A model generated the notes under the pieces. The model did not search any database, was not told the origin of the DNA, and worked only from the letters and a program-made list of their open reading frames with translations. Both the position numbers and the translations under genes were made by a program. Of a stretch of DNA of 37,405 bases, positions 1 through 8,229 are shown piece by piece (within the stretch, counting starts at the first letter, position 1; every line of letters starts with the position of its first letter). The stretch comes from an uncultured Tissierellia bacterium (GTDB lineage: Bacteria; Bacillota; Clostridia; Tissierellales; Peptoniphilaceae): NCBI GenBank assembly GCA_937923265.1, contig CALAJY010000019.1, forward strand, positions 1 to 37,405, read 5' to 3'.

Positions 1-370
1 TGAGATTTAAATACGGCTGAAGTTCGGGATAGTAAAGAACAAATAGGCCCTCCAGAAGGATGATTGGTGTTGCTTGACGGCGCTCCAATCTGCCGCTCTG
101 CGTGTAGCTGACAAAGTCATAAATCGGCATGTCAATGCTCTTTCCCGCCTGCAAGGCCCCTAAATCTTCCATGAGCCGTTTGACATCAAACGCATCCGGA
201 TGGTCGTAGTTTAGCTTTTTTCTTTCTTCCAAGCTGTACTCCCGGTAGGACTTATAGTAGGCATCCATGGATAGCACTTGGGCGTCCTTTCCTAAAGCTT
301 GGGCAAGTCGACGAACGATGGTCGTCTTTCCACAGGCGGTTCCGCCGGCAATTCCGATAATCTTGCTCAT
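1..370 (-). CDS. udk: Uridine kinase, partial (C-terminus beyond window start)
   Basis: Phosphorylates uridine (and usually cytidine) to the monophosphate in cytoplasmic pyrimidine salvage. The 123 visible residues contain a Walker A loop, GGTACGKT (residues 9-16), the acidic stretch SMDAYYKSY and the family hallmark NYDHPDAFD, followed by YDF, all in the order of the Udk/phosphoribulokinase family. The ATG is preceded by GGGAGGAAGATT, a clear ribosome binding site. Udk proteins are usually about 205-215 residues, so roughly 85-90 residues lie outside the window. The gene diverges from rqcH with an 81-base gap holding a promoter on each strand. No defect is visible in the part shown. Confidence 0.93.
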   Translation of the reverse strand, partial: MSKIIGIAGGTACGKTTIVRRLAQALGKDAQVLSMDAYYKSYREYSLEERKKLNYDHPDAFDVKRLMEDLGALQAGKSIDMPIYDFVSYTQSGRLERRQATPIILLEGLFVLYYPELQPYLNL

Positions 371-387
371 AATCTTCCTCCCTATTC

Positions 388-396
388 AGTATACCA
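388..396 (-). promoter_or_regulatory. Extended -10 promoter for udk
   Basis: Read on the minus strand the bases are TGGTATACT, an extended -10 (TGn plus TATACT), about 18 bases before the udk start codon. No good -35 hexamer is seen, as is common for extended -10 promoters. Inferred from sequence only. Confidence 0.5.
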
Positions 397-418
397 CCCC
401 ATCGATTTTCATTGGAAA

Positions 419-427
419 TGATATACT
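419..427 (+). promoter_or_regulatory. Extended -10 promoter for rqcH
   Basis: TGATATACT is an extended -10 element about 25 bases upstream of the rqcH start. The -35 region is poor. Its -10 hexamer TATACT is identical to that of the divergent udk promoter. Confidence 0.5.
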
Positions 428-451
428 AAAGAAAGCAGTCAGGAGGGAACA

Positions 452-2197
452 ATGACATTTGACGGAATTACCTGCCATGCAGTGGTAGAGGAACTCAACC
501 AAAAACTCGCCGGCGGCCACATCAAAAAGATCAATCAGATTGCCGCCCGCCAAATCACTTTTCACATCTATGCAAAGGGAGAAAATCAACTTCTCTTTTT
601 ATCGGTGGACTCCGCTTCCGCCCGCTTTCATTTAACCCGGCAAAAGTTCGACAATCCGAAGACGCCGCCCAACTTTTGCATGCTCTTGCGAAAGCACCTG
701 GGCCAGGGCAAGCTCCTTTCCATCGATCAACAGGGGCTGGATCGAACCGTTTTTTTCCGCTTTTTGACGCACAATGAACTGGGGGACGAAGTGGAAAAAA
801 AGCTGGTCATCGAGGTCATGGGAAAATACTCAAACATCATCCTGCTCGATGAAAAAAGTCGGGTCCTGGACGCCATTCAAAGGGTCTCACACGACATGTC
901 GCGGGTTCGTCAGGTGTATCCGGGAACGAGCTACACCCCCTTTCCTTCCGATAAATATGACCCCCTTCATCAGGAATTTCACGTCCGGGATTTGCTGAAA
1001 GAGGCTCCGGATCAGGGCAAGGCCGTGCAGCTCTTCTATAAAAAAATCACCGGCTTCTCTCCCCAGATCTCTCGTGAACTCTTGGACCAAGCACAGGTCC
1101 CCGCCAACACCGGCTGGGGAGAGCTCAAGGCAAATCCGGATCTGGTCGAGCGACTGGATCTCCCACTCCAGGAGCTCCTGACAAAAATTCGTCGAAAGGA
1201 CTTCTCCCCCTGCCTTTATCTCATCCCCAAGCCGAACTACTACGCCCTCCCCCTCTCTTCCCTGGGCGAAGCGGCAGAGAGGAATCCTTCCATCAGCCAA
1301 ATCATCGATTCCTATTCGCAGAAGGTGGGACGCGTGGACCGCATCGGCCAACAAGCCTCCCTACTAAAAGAGCGCCTGAGCCAACAACTGGATAAGTCGC
1401 AACGTAAGCTTCTGCAGTTAGAAAAAGATTTTGAGAAAACCGAAACGCGGGACCAGTTGAAGGAGGAGGCAGACCTTTTGGCTTCTGTGGTTCACACCTT
1501 GCAACGAGGGCAAAGGGAGGTGACCGTCCCGGACTTTTATCATGAGAACCGGGAGCGGACCATTGCCTTAGATCCCCGGAAGAATGGATGGGAAAATTTA
1601 GAGAATCTCTATCACCGCCATGGAAAACTGAAAACGGCTCATCAACTGCTCTCCCGTCACATTCCCAAGCTCAGAGAGGAGATTGCCTATCTCAACCAGC
1701 TGCTGACAACGGTGAACCAGGCGGATAGCAGCGAGATTATTCAGGAAATCCGCTCCGAGATGGTCCAGGAAGGATTGCTCAAGGAAAAGACAGCGAAGAG
1801 AAAAAAGCAGCGGCAGGAGAAAAAATCCACCCCGGACCGGTATCTCACCGCGAACGGCATGACCATCTACGTGGGCAGGAACAACCACCAGAACGACCGA
1901 TTGACCTTAAAGGATGCCGGCAAGGAGGATATCTTCCTCCATGCCAAGACAATCCCCGGTGCCCACGTCATCCTAAAGACGGGAGACGGCGAACTCACCC
2001 GGGAGGATCTCGAAGCCGCCGCTTGGCTGGCTGCCACGAATTCCGCCAATGGACAGGAGAGCGTGGTGGATGTGGATTACACGCCGAGAAAGAATGTGTA
2101 CAAGGCCAAGGGTGCCAAGCCGGGCATGGTGTATTACAATGACTTCAAGACGCTTCATGTGAACACCCTGGCGAGACCCTCCCTAAAGAAACAATAA
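452..2197 (+). CDS. rqcH: RqcH, Rqc2-type ribosome quality-control factor (NFACT family)
   Basis: RqcH binds peptidyl-tRNA-obstructed 50S subunits and recruits tRNA-Ala to add C-terminal alanine tails that mark stalled chains for proteolysis. The 581 residues match the family's usual length of about 570. The NFACT-N domain begins at MTFDGITCHAVVEEL. The Asp-Arg pair needed for alanine tailing in B. subtilis RqcH (D97/R98) appears here at exactly 97-98 (GLDRT). A helical, probably coiled-coil middle (about 290-440) and a lysine-rich patch precede an NFACT-R domain near 460-560 with IYVGRNN and PGAHVI. The start has AGGAGG six to seven bases upstream. Older annotations call this family fibronectin-binding FbpA; the ribosome role is much better supported. 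Confidence 0.95.
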   Translation: MTFDGITCHAVVEELNQKLAGGHIKKINQIAARQITFHIYAKGENQLLFLSVDSASARFHLTRQKFDNPKTPPNFCMLLRKHLGQGKLLSIDQQGLDRTVFFRFLTHNELGDEVEKKLVIEVMGKYSNIILLDEKSRVLDAIQRVSHDMSRVRQVYPGTSYTPFPSDKYDPLHQEFHVRDLLKEAPDQGKAVQLFYKKITGFSPQISRELLDQAQVPANTGWGELKANPDLVERLDLPLQELLTKIRRKDFSPCLYLIPKPNYYALPLSSLGEAAERNPSISQIIDSYSQKVGRVDRIGQQASLLKERLSQQLDKSQRKLLQLEKDFEKTETRDQLKEEADLLASVVHTLQRGQREVTVPDFYHENRERTIALDPRKNGWENLENLYHRHGKLKTAHQLLSRHIPKLREEIAYLNQLLTTVNQADSSEIIQEIRSEMVQEGLLKEKTAKRKKQRQEKKSTPDRYLTANGMTIYVGRNNHQNDRLTLKDAGKEDIFLHAKTIPGAHVILKTGDGELTREDLEAAAWLAATNSANGQESVVDVDYTPRKNVYKAKGAKPGMVYYNDFKTLHVNTLARPSLKKQ

Positions 2198-2236
2198 AAA
2201 AACTCCCAGGTGGAGCTTCCACCTGGGAGTTTTTTT
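2196..2236. terminator. Bidirectional terminator between rqcH and codA
   Basis: A perfect 14-bp stem (AACTCCCAGGTGGA, 2201-2214, with its complement 2218-2231) and a 3-base loop is flanked by an A-run on the left and a T-run on the right, so it works for both convergent genes. It overlaps the codA stop codon. Confidence 0.92.
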
Positions 2237-3473
2237 ATTCAAGCAAGAGGGTCCGCTTTGCGGGAACGCCTTCCATAATCTTCTTTCCGCCACGATAGGA
2301 GGCAAGAACCACCGCATTCTGATTCATCGCCTCGTAGTAATCCTTCGCATCAAGAATGATGAAATTGGCGGGTTTCCCCTCCTCGATCCCATAGCGATCC
2401 TGAATATGAAGAGTCTTTGCGGCATTGTCCGTGATAAACCGGTAAGCCTCTTTTAAATCCTGGTAACCCATCATCTGGCAGGCCAACATACCCACCAAAT
2501 TCACATCGCGCAGGCTCCCGTTTCCCAGGGGGTACCAGGGATCGAAGACATCATCCTGACCAAAGGAAACGTTAATGCCTTCCTCCGTCAGCTCCTTGAC
2601 ACGGGTGATGCTCCGCCGCTTGGGATAGCTGTCCATCCGCCCTCCCAGATGAATATTCACCAGCGGATTCGCCACGAAATTTATCTTACTCATCTTGAGC
2701 AGTCGCATCAGGCGGAGGACATAGGCGTTGTTATAAGAGTGCATGGCGGTCGTGTGACTTGCGGTGACACGGTCCCCCATTTCCCATTCCAGGGCACGAC
2801 AGGCGACCGTCTCCAAACCCCGGGAGGCCTCATCATCGATTTCATCACAATGAACATCCACCAACAAATTCTTTTCCTTGGCCAACTTCATGGCGATGTT
2901 CAGGGATTCGACACTATATTCCCGCGTGAATTCAAAATGAGGGATGGCTCCCACCACGTCCGCACCGATTTCCACGGCTTCCTCCAGGAGTCGCACCCCG
3001 TTGGGATAGCTTAAAATTCCCTCCTGTGGGAAAGCAACGATCTGAATCTCGCAGAGGTCCTTCAGCTCATCCCGCAGCTCCACCAGCGTTTTCATGGCCA
3101 AGAGGTTGGGATCCGTGCAGTCTACATGGGAGCGAATAAACTGCACCCCGTGGCTTGCATACATGCGGACCATCTTCGTGACTCGCTGCCGAATGTCCTC
3201 CCGTGACAGGGTCTTCTTTCGCTCACTCCAACAGGAGATTCCCTCAAAAAGGGTGCCCGATTGATTCCAAACGGGCTGTCCCGCCGTCAGACAGGTGTCC
3301 AGGTGCACATGAGACTCCACAAAAGGCGGAAGAACCAACTTTCCGTCCACATCTTGGACCTCTTCCCCCTGCAGAGCTTCCAGATGAGGGGCAATTTCCC
3401 GAATCCTGCCATCCTCTACCCGAAAGTCCTTCTTTTCTTTCTCATTTTTAATCTGCGCATTTCGAAACAGCAA
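2235..3473 (-). CDS. codA: Cytosine deaminase
   Basis: Hydrolyses cytosine to uracil and ammonia; uracil then enters UMP salvage. The 412 residues align over their whole length with E. coli CodA (427). Metal and substrate residues of this amidohydrolase are present: H55/H57 in ESHVHLD, Q150 in AFPQEG, H208 and E211 in DVHCDEIDD, H240 in TASHTTAMHS and D307 in GQDDVFDPW. E. coli has His just before the metal Asp (GHDD); here it is Gln. I chose a TTG start because AAAGGAG lies eight bases upstream and no ATG fits. It overlaps the end of codB by 26 bases, so coupled translation is likely. Transcribed with codB and closed by the shared terminator. Confidence 0.95.
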   Translation of the reverse strand: MLFRNAQIKNEKEKKDFRVEDGRIREIAPHLEALQGEEVQDVDGKLVLPPFVESHVHLDTCLTAGQPVWNQSGTLFEGISCWSERKKTLSREDIRQRVTKMVRMYASHGVQFIRSHVDCTDPNLLAMKTLVELRDELKDLCEIQIVAFPQEGILSYPNGVRLLEEAVEIGADVVGAIPHFEFTREYSVESLNIAMKLAKEKNLLVDVHCDEIDDEASRGLETVACRALEWEMGDRVTASHTTAMHSYNNAYVLRLMRLLKMSKINFVANPLVNIHLGGRMDSYPKRRSITRVKELTEEGINVSFGQDDVFDPWYPLGNGSLRDVNLVGMLACQMMGYQDLKEAYRFITDNAAKTLHIQDRYGIEEGKPANFIILDAKDYYEAMNQNAVVLASYRGGKKIMEGVPAKRTLLLE

Positions 3474-4749
3474 CTGACCTTCTCCTTTCCCATTTCATTC
3501 CCAGATAGTATACGACAACCGCTGCCAGGAGGGAGTTTAATCCCGAGATCCCCCAGGGGATCAGGTTGCCCGCAACCGCCCCCAGCAGAACGCCAAGAAA
3601 GGCCAAGGGATGCAGGTCTTTTTCCACGTCTTCCTGAAAATAAGCCTTCCGGTTCATCAGATAATCCACAATCAAAATCCCTCCGATGGGTGGCAGGCTT
3701 GCATTCAAGAAGTTGAGCCAACCCACGAAGTTATTATAAAGCCAAAGGGCAGAAAGGGTCCCCACCGCACCGGCTAACAAGACCATGGGCCGCTTGGGAA
3801 TTCCCGTTATGTTGGAAAGGCCCAGGCCCCCGGTGTAAAGGGCATTGTCATTGGTCGTCCAGATGTTCGAGCCTAAGACGACCAAGGCAGCCAATGCCAG
3901 CCCCTGCGCAATCATCACATAAAAGATATCGTCTTTCCCGGTAAAAGCGCCACCCACGGCGCCGAAGGAAAACATCAGGGAGTTCCCCAGAAAGAAGGCG
4001 ATCACCGTGGTCAACACCGCCATCTTCTTGGTTTTCGCAAAACGCGCAAAATTCGGCGTGGCCGTTCCTCCGCTGATGAAGGAGCCGATCACAAGGCCAA
4101 TGCCTTCAAAAACGGAGAGCTGGCCGCTGCTCTTTGAAAAGATAGCCGTCAATCCGCCCCCTTGGCCGATGGCTTGGGCCATGGAATAGATCCCTAACCC
4201 CGCAATCAGGGGCACGCTGATGTAACTCACAATCTCCATGCCCTGAATTCCAAAATAGGCGGAGGCCGTCATGCAAAGTCCGGCAAGAACGACCAACAGA
4301 AAGGGAGGCAGGTGGAGCAACTCCGCCGCCGGTACCGCAAACATGGCGACGCCAACTCCAAACCAGCCGATCTGCGTGAAGCCAATCAGGACAGAGGCAA
4401 GTTTTGATCCTCTTTTCCCAAACGACCGTCTTGCCAAGAGATCAAAGGACAAACCGGTGTCTGCGGACATGTAAGCCAAAAATCCGGTATAGGCAGATAA
4501 GATGATGCCTCCAAAGAGCATGGCCACCAAAAAGCCGGAGAGATCCAGCCCATTTCCCAATTTTGCCCCCACCGACATGCTGGCGGAAAAGAAGGTGAAT
4601 CCCAGCATGATGAAAAACATGGGCAAAAATCCCTTTCTGGCCTTCTCCGGAACTCGGGTGAAGCTGAAATCATGATCCCCCTGCTCCGACCTTCCCTCCC
4701 GGGAAAGACCCGGCAGCACCACTTGATCCCTTTTTGTGTTCTCTGTCAT
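3448..4749 (-). CDS. codB: Cytosine permease, NCS1 family
   Basis: Imports cytosine for the deaminase encoded immediately downstream. The 433-residue protein is polytopic (about 12 hydrophobic segments) and closely resembles E. coli CodB (419), sharing GFTFFSASMSVG near the N-terminus, QIGWFGVGVAMFA, GSFISGGTATPNFARF, NIWTTNDNALYTGGLG, ALWLYNNFVGWL and the late IVDYLMNRKAYF. An in-frame ATG lies 37 codons upstream, but I start at MTENTKRDQ because GGGAGGGT sits at the correct distance and the longer version would run into the leader RNA. The hydroxymethylpyrimidine transporters of the same family are an alternative, but the coupled codA makes cytosine the natural substrate. Confidence 0.94.
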   Translation of the reverse strand: MTENTKRDQVVLPGLSREGRSEQGDHDFSFTRVPEKARKGFLPMFFIMLGFTFFSASMSVGAKLGNGLDLSGFLVAMLFGGIILSAYTGFLAYMSADTGLSFDLLARRSFGKRGSKLASVLIGFTQIGWFGVGVAMFAVPAAELLHLPPFLLVVLAGLCMTASAYFGIQGMEIVSYISVPLIAGLGIYSMAQAIGQGGGLTAIFSKSSGQLSVFEGIGLVIGSFISGGTATPNFARFAKTKKMAVLTTVIAFFLGNSLMFSFGAVGGAFTGKDDIFYVMIAQGLALAALVVLGSNIWTTNDNALYTGGLGLSNITGIPKRPMVLLAGAVGTLSALWLYNNFVGWLNFLNASLPPIGGILIVDYLMNRKAYFQEDVEKDLHPLAFLGVLLGAVAGNLIPWGISGLNSLLAAVVVYYLGMKWERRRSVAVSKCAD

Positions 4750-4786
4750 AAAAATACCCTCCCTTTCTTTTGGTGTCCGGAGGCAC

Positions 4787-4821
4787 AAAAAAAAGCGCAC
4801 CTCCGTCAAGGATAGGCGCGC
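4787..4821 (-). terminator. Leader terminator (attenuator) of codBA
   Basis: On the minus strand GCGCGCCT (4821-4814) pairs with AGGTGCGC (4802-4795), eight pairs with one G-U, with an 11-base loop and then eight Ts. It lies 38 bases before the codB start, inside the transcript leader, so it must be conditional. Its left arm (4815-4813) also belongs to a competing helix with the PyrR-loop region. Confidence 0.82.
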
Positions 4822-4842
4822 GTATCGATATACACATTTTCC

Positions 4843-4867
4843 AGTCCTTGGCGGCCTCACGGGACCT
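4843..4867 (-). promoter_or_regulatory. PyrR-type RNA binding loop in the codBA leader
   Basis: Minus-strand GGTCCCGTGAGGCC (4866-4853) fits the published PyrR consensus ARUCCNGNGAGGYU at ten of twelve specified positions. The stem GTCC/GGAC (4865-4862 with 4847-4844) closes the loop. CAAGGA (4850-4845) can instead pair with TCCTTG (4812-4807). With one bulge this helix extends to 4841/4815, which would break both this loop and the terminator stem. That is the expected antiterminator geometry. Known: UMP/UTP-bound PyrR stabilises the loop and lets the terminator form. Inferred: codBA is shut off when pyrimidine nucleotides are plentiful. Confidence 0.75.
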
Positions 4868-4885
4868 CCTTAAAGCACCGTAGTA

Positions 4886-4914
4886 ATGGTAAAAGATATG
4901 AGAGACTGTGTCAA
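4886..4914 (-). promoter_or_regulatory. Sigma-A type promoter of codBA
   Basis: On the minus strand a perfect -35 TTGACA (4914-4909) is followed by a 17-base spacer and TACCAT (4891-4886). Transcription would start near 4880, giving a leader of about 130 bases that contains the PyrR-type loop and attenuator. Confidence 0.8.
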
Positions 4915-4965
4915 GAAAATTTTCCTCTTTTCGATGAATTCTTTTTTTGCGGGGCTTACGGGTAT

Positions 4966-4992
4966 AAAAAAAGGGCCGGCAACCGCCGACCC
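4966..4992 (-). terminator. Terminator after the U32 peptidase gene
   Basis: Minus strand GGGTCGGC-GGTT-GCCGGCCC, an eight-pair GC-rich stem with a single T-G pair, followed by seven Ts. It separates the upstream rnj-U32 transcript from the codBA promoter. Confidence 0.88.
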
Positions 4993-5029
4993 CCTGCAAG
5001 CACCGTGTTTCAAAAGGGTCCGTAAACCC

Positions 5030-6274
5030 TCATGCCTCTCTCGGTTTGCGCAGAATATCCCCCACTTCCACCGGCTCGGCGACGGGAATACGAAAGAGCT
5101 TACGGGGAACATTCGCTTCGGAAAGCTCTGCTCCTTCCGAATCATAAATTTTTCCCACCGTGAGGGACAAAAAGCCGGGCTTCCTTCCGAAAATCTCCAG
5201 GGAATCCCCAAGTGCAAACTTGTTCCTTTCTTCCACCAGAGCGAGACCGGATTTTTCATCGTATCCTTTCACAACGCCAACAAAGTCATAGCTTTGGATA
5301 TAAGCGCTGGACCGGTAGTTTTGGCCCTCCCTGCCGGGATTTCCAAAAAAGAACCCGGTCGTAAAGGACCGATGGCTGGTTTTCTTAATCTCATCCAGAA
5401 GACTCTGCACCCGGTCCGCGTCGAGTCTGCCGGCCGCAAGGGCATCCAGGGCCTCACGATAGGCATGAATCACGGTGGAAACGTAGTATTGGGTCTTTAC
5501 ACGGCCTTCGATCTTGAAGGAGTTGATCCCCGCTTCCGTCAACGCTCCAAGATGGGGCAGCAGGCAAAGGTCCTTGGAGTTCATGAGGAAGGTTCCCCCC
5601 TCCGCCTCCTCAATGGGGAAATATTCACCGGATCGGTTCTCTTCCACCAGGTGGTATTTCCAGCGACAGGCCTGGGCACAGTCGCCCTGGTTCGCATCGC
5701 GACCCGTCATGTAGTTTGAGAGGAGGCAGCGACCGGAATAAGAGATGCACATGGCACCGTGAACAAAGGTCTCCAGTTCCACATCCTCGGGAATCCGCCG
5801 CCGTATCTCCCGAATCTCCTCCAGGGAGAGCTCTCGGGCCAACACAATGCGGCGGGCTCCCAGATTTGCCCAAAAACGAATGGTATCCGAGTTCGTGATG
5901 CTCGCCTGCGTCGAAAGATGAATCTCCAGATTGGTTTTCTCCCTCGTCCGCATAAAAATACCCGGATCCGATATGATGACGGCATCCACGCCGATGCGGT
6001 CCAAAAATTCCAGGTACTCGTCAAGACCAATCAGGTCCCGATCGTGAGGAACGATGTTTAGGGTTACATGAACCCTGACCCCGTGTTCATGGGCGAAGGC
6101 AACCGCCTGTTCCAGGTCCTGATTTTCAAAGTTCTTCGAAGCCTTTCGAAGTCCAAAGCGAGCTCCTCCGATGTAAACGGCATCCGCGCCGAAATGAACC
6201 GCTGCCTTGAGCTTTTCAAAATCTCCGGCAGGTGCCAGGAGCTCCGGGACGCGTTTTAACTTATCGGCGGCCAT
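5030..6274 (-). CDS. U32 family peptidase-like protein, probable tRNA hydroxylation factor (TrhP/YrrO-like)
   Basis: Members of this branch (E. coli TrhP/YegQ, B. subtilis YrrO/YrrN) are needed for 5-hydroxyuridine formation at tRNA position 34; older annotations call them collagenase-like proteases. The 414 residues start with PELLAPAGDFEKLKAAVHFG and carry the U32 signature ETFVHGAMCISYSGRC. Four cysteines (176, 183, 199, 203) are placed as expected for the iron-sulfur site proposed for U32 proteins. A C-terminal beta-rich domain follows (about 330-410). It begins inside the last codons of rnj with a 14-base overlap, so translation is probably coupled, and it ends the transcript. Family membership is certain; the tRNA role is inferred from homology. 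Confidence 0.88.
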   Translation of the reverse strand: MAADKLKRVPELLAPAGDFEKLKAAVHFGADAVYIGGARFGLRKASKNFENQDLEQAVAFAHEHGVRVHVTLNIVPHDRDLIGLDEYLEFLDRIGVDAVIISDPGIFMRTREKTNLEIHLSTQASITNSDTIRFWANLGARRIVLARELSLEEIREIRRRIPEDVELETFVHGAMCISYSGRCLLSNYMTGRDANQGDCAQACRWKYHLVEENRSGEYFPIEEAEGGTFLMNSKDLCLLPHLGALTEAGINSFKIEGRVKTQYYVSTVIHAYREALDALAAGRLDADRVQSLLDEIKKTSHRSFTTGFFFGNPGREGQNYRSSAYIQSYDFVGVVKGYDEKSGLALVEERNKFALGDSLEIFGRKPGFLSLTVGKIYDSEGAELSEANVPRKLFRIPVAEPVEVGDILRKPREA

Positions 6275-8003
6275 GAGGCATGTCCGCTTCCATGATGATG
6301 GACAGAATCATCGGATTTCTTTGAATTTGTGAGAACACGTAGTCTTTGACCTCTTCCCGAATCTTGTTCTTCAGGAAGGTAAAGTCCGTGATCTTCTTCT
6401 TTTGTGCATCTTGGAAGATGCGGCTTGCGACTTCCTTTACCCCGTCGATAATATCCACATTATCCTTCATGTAGACAAAACCGCGTGAGATAATCTCGGG
6501 TCCGGCAAGGACCTTGCGACTGTTCTTATCCACCGTGATAACCACCGCAATCATGCCGTCGTCGGCGAGCCGCTTCCGATCATTTAAGACCACGCTGCCA
6601 ACATCGCCGACGCCCAGGCCGTCCACGAGGACGCGACCCGCCTGCACCTTATTGTCCATGTTGCAGGTTATCTTACGCCCACTGCGCGTAAATTCAAAGA
6701 CCGTCCCATTCTCGCCGAGGAAGATATTCTCGGCCTTCATACCCAGTGATTCCGCCAGTTTCTTATGCGTCACGAGCATGCGCATCTCCCCATGAGCGGG
6801 AATAAAAAAGCGGGGCTTGACCAGAGAGTGCATGATTTTCAGCTCTTCCTGGCAGGCATGTCCCGAAACATGCACCTCTGCCAGGCTGGAGTAAATCAGC
6901 CGACTTCCGTGGGCCACCAGTTTGTTGATCATGTCTCCGATGCTTTTCTCGTTGCCGGGGATCATGGAGGCCGAGAGGATGATCGTGTCCTTCTCATTGA
7001 TGGAAATCTGACGATGTTCATCCTTTGCCATCCGGGACAGGGCACTCATGGGCTCTCCCTGCGTCCCGGTAATCAGAAGGCACACCTGCCCCGGCCGGAA
7101 CTTGCTCAGCTCATTCATCTCCACCAGGGTCCCCTGCTTCACGTGGAGATAGCCCAGCTGCTGAGCGATGGCAATATTGTTCACCATCGACCGTCCCGAG
7201 AGACAAACGTGGCGGCGGTTGGCCTCCGCAGCCCATATAATCTGCTGGACCCGGTGCAGATTCGAGGCAAAGGTCGCAACGATGATCCGCCCCTTGGTCT
7301 CCGCAAAAATCTGCTTAAAGGTTTCGCCCACCGTCTTCTCACTCATGGTGTAGCCCTTGTGTTCCACATTCGTGGAATCCGAATACAGCGCAAGGACCCC
7401 TTCTTCGCCGAGTTGTGCAAGGCGGTGAATATCCGTGGGTTCATGATCAATAGGGGTAAAATCAAACTTAAAATCTCCGGTGAAGAGAATGGTTCCCACC
7501 GGATTGTGAACCGCGATGGCGCAGGAATCGGGAATGCTGTGGGCAACCCGAATAAATTCACACTGAAAAGCGCCTAATTTTAGGGTGTCTCCCGCCTGGA
7601 CATATTTGATGCAGTTCGGATTCAGACCATGCTCCTGAAATTTTGACTCCAGCATGCCCCCCGTTAACCGCGTGCAGTACACATTCGTCTGTACCTTCTT
7701 CAACACATAGGGAACCGCACCGTAATGGTCCTCATGACCATGGGTCAGCAGAATTCCCTTTACTTTTTCCCGATTCTTCTCGAGGTAGCTGATATCGGGA
7801 ATCACCACATCGACCCCCGGCATCTCCTCATCCGGGAAGGTGAGACCGCAGTCAATCACAATCATATCGTCTCCGTACTCGACGACGGCCATGTTCTTTC
7901 CGATTTCTCCTAAGCCACCAAGGGGAATGACCCGCAGCGTCTTCCCATTCTCGGTTTTACTGTTATTCTTTCGATTTCTTCTCAAAATCCCATCCTTTCT
8001 CAT
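6261..8003 (-). CDS. rnj: Ribonuclease J
   Basis: A beta-CASP metallo-beta-lactamase RNase with endonuclease and 5'-3' exonuclease activity in mRNA decay and rRNA maturation. The 580 residues contain the start motif PLGGLGEIGKNM, the metal motif HGHEDH (residues 88-93), later GDFKFDFTPI, SDSTNVE and SGHACQEEL, and a C-terminal domain ending near PHGRR. B. subtilis RNase J1 is 555 residues. I start at an ATG with AGGA eight bases upstream; a TTG six codons later has an equally good AAGGA and would give 574 residues. Either start overlaps the end of the DUF1292 gene. Only one paralogue lies in this window, so J1 versus J2 cannot be settled. Confidence 0.93.
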   Translation of the reverse strand: MRKDGILRRNRKNNSKTENGKTLRVIPLGGLGEIGKNMAVVEYGDDMIVIDCGLTFPDEEMPGVDVVIPDISYLEKNREKVKGILLTHGHEDHYGAVPYVLKKVQTNVYCTRLTGGMLESKFQEHGLNPNCIKYVQAGDTLKLGAFQCEFIRVAHSIPDSCAIAVHNPVGTILFTGDFKFDFTPIDHEPTDIHRLAQLGEEGVLALYSDSTNVEHKGYTMSEKTVGETFKQIFAETKGRIIVATFASNLHRVQQIIWAAEANRRHVCLSGRSMVNNIAIAQQLGYLHVKQGTLVEMNELSKFRPGQVCLLITGTQGEPMSALSRMAKDEHRQISINEKDTIILSASMIPGNEKSIGDMINKLVAHGSRLIYSSLAEVHVSGHACQEELKIMHSLVKPRFFIPAHGEMRMLVTHKKLAESLGMKAENIFLGENGTVFEFTRSGRKITCNMDNKVQAGRVLVDGLGVGDVGSVVLNDRKRLADDGMIAVVITVDKNSRKVLAGPEIISRGFVYMKDNVDIIDGVKEVASRIFQDAQKKKITDFTFLKNKIREEVKDYVFSQIQRNPMILSIIMEADMPHGRR

Positions 8004-8229
8004 CCAGGAGTTCCTGATAGGCCTCCTCGGCCTCCTCCAACTCCTTCTCATCCTCAATGGCTTCGATGACCATTTCCTCACCCTCCGGTCGCATCCGATA
8101 CAGGAGCTCGGTCCCATCCTCCGGGTCTCGCAGGCAGCAATAGTTGGTCTCATCAAGCAGAAAGGTGGCGACTAAGCCCATTTCCACGTCTCGTTCTCCA
8201 TCGTTCAGTAGAATCTTCTCTTCCCTCAT
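7963..8229 (-). CDS. DUF1292 family protein (YrzB-like)
   Basis: A small acidic protein of 88 residues with no known biochemical role. The family pattern of a short beta-rich domain is visible: ATFLLDETNYCCLRD, then YRMRPEGEEMVIEAIED, followed by a Glu-rich helix. It sits directly after ruvX, as yrzB follows yrrK in Bacillus, and its ATG overlaps the ruvX stop as ATGA. AGGAGA lies five bases upstream of the start. It overlaps the beginning of rnj by about 40 bases. The identification rests on both sequence and conserved neighbourhood. Confidence 0.9.
   Translation of the reverse strand: MREEKILLNDGERDVEMGLVATFLLDETNYCCLRDPEDGTELLYRMRPEGEEMVIEAIEDEKELEEAEEAYQELLDEKGWDFEKKSKE

Noticed and set aside
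4750..4880. Purine riboswitch before codB
   Set aside because: The conserved purine-aptamer core was not found; the leader fits a PyrR attenuator instead.
4886..5719. 277-codon plus-strand frame over the codB leader and U32 gene
   Set aside because: It crosses a strong terminator and the U32 coding sequence, with no family resemblance.
6765..7577. 270-codon open frame antisense to rnj
   Set aside because: Lies inside the conserved RNase J core on the other strand; a shadow frame.
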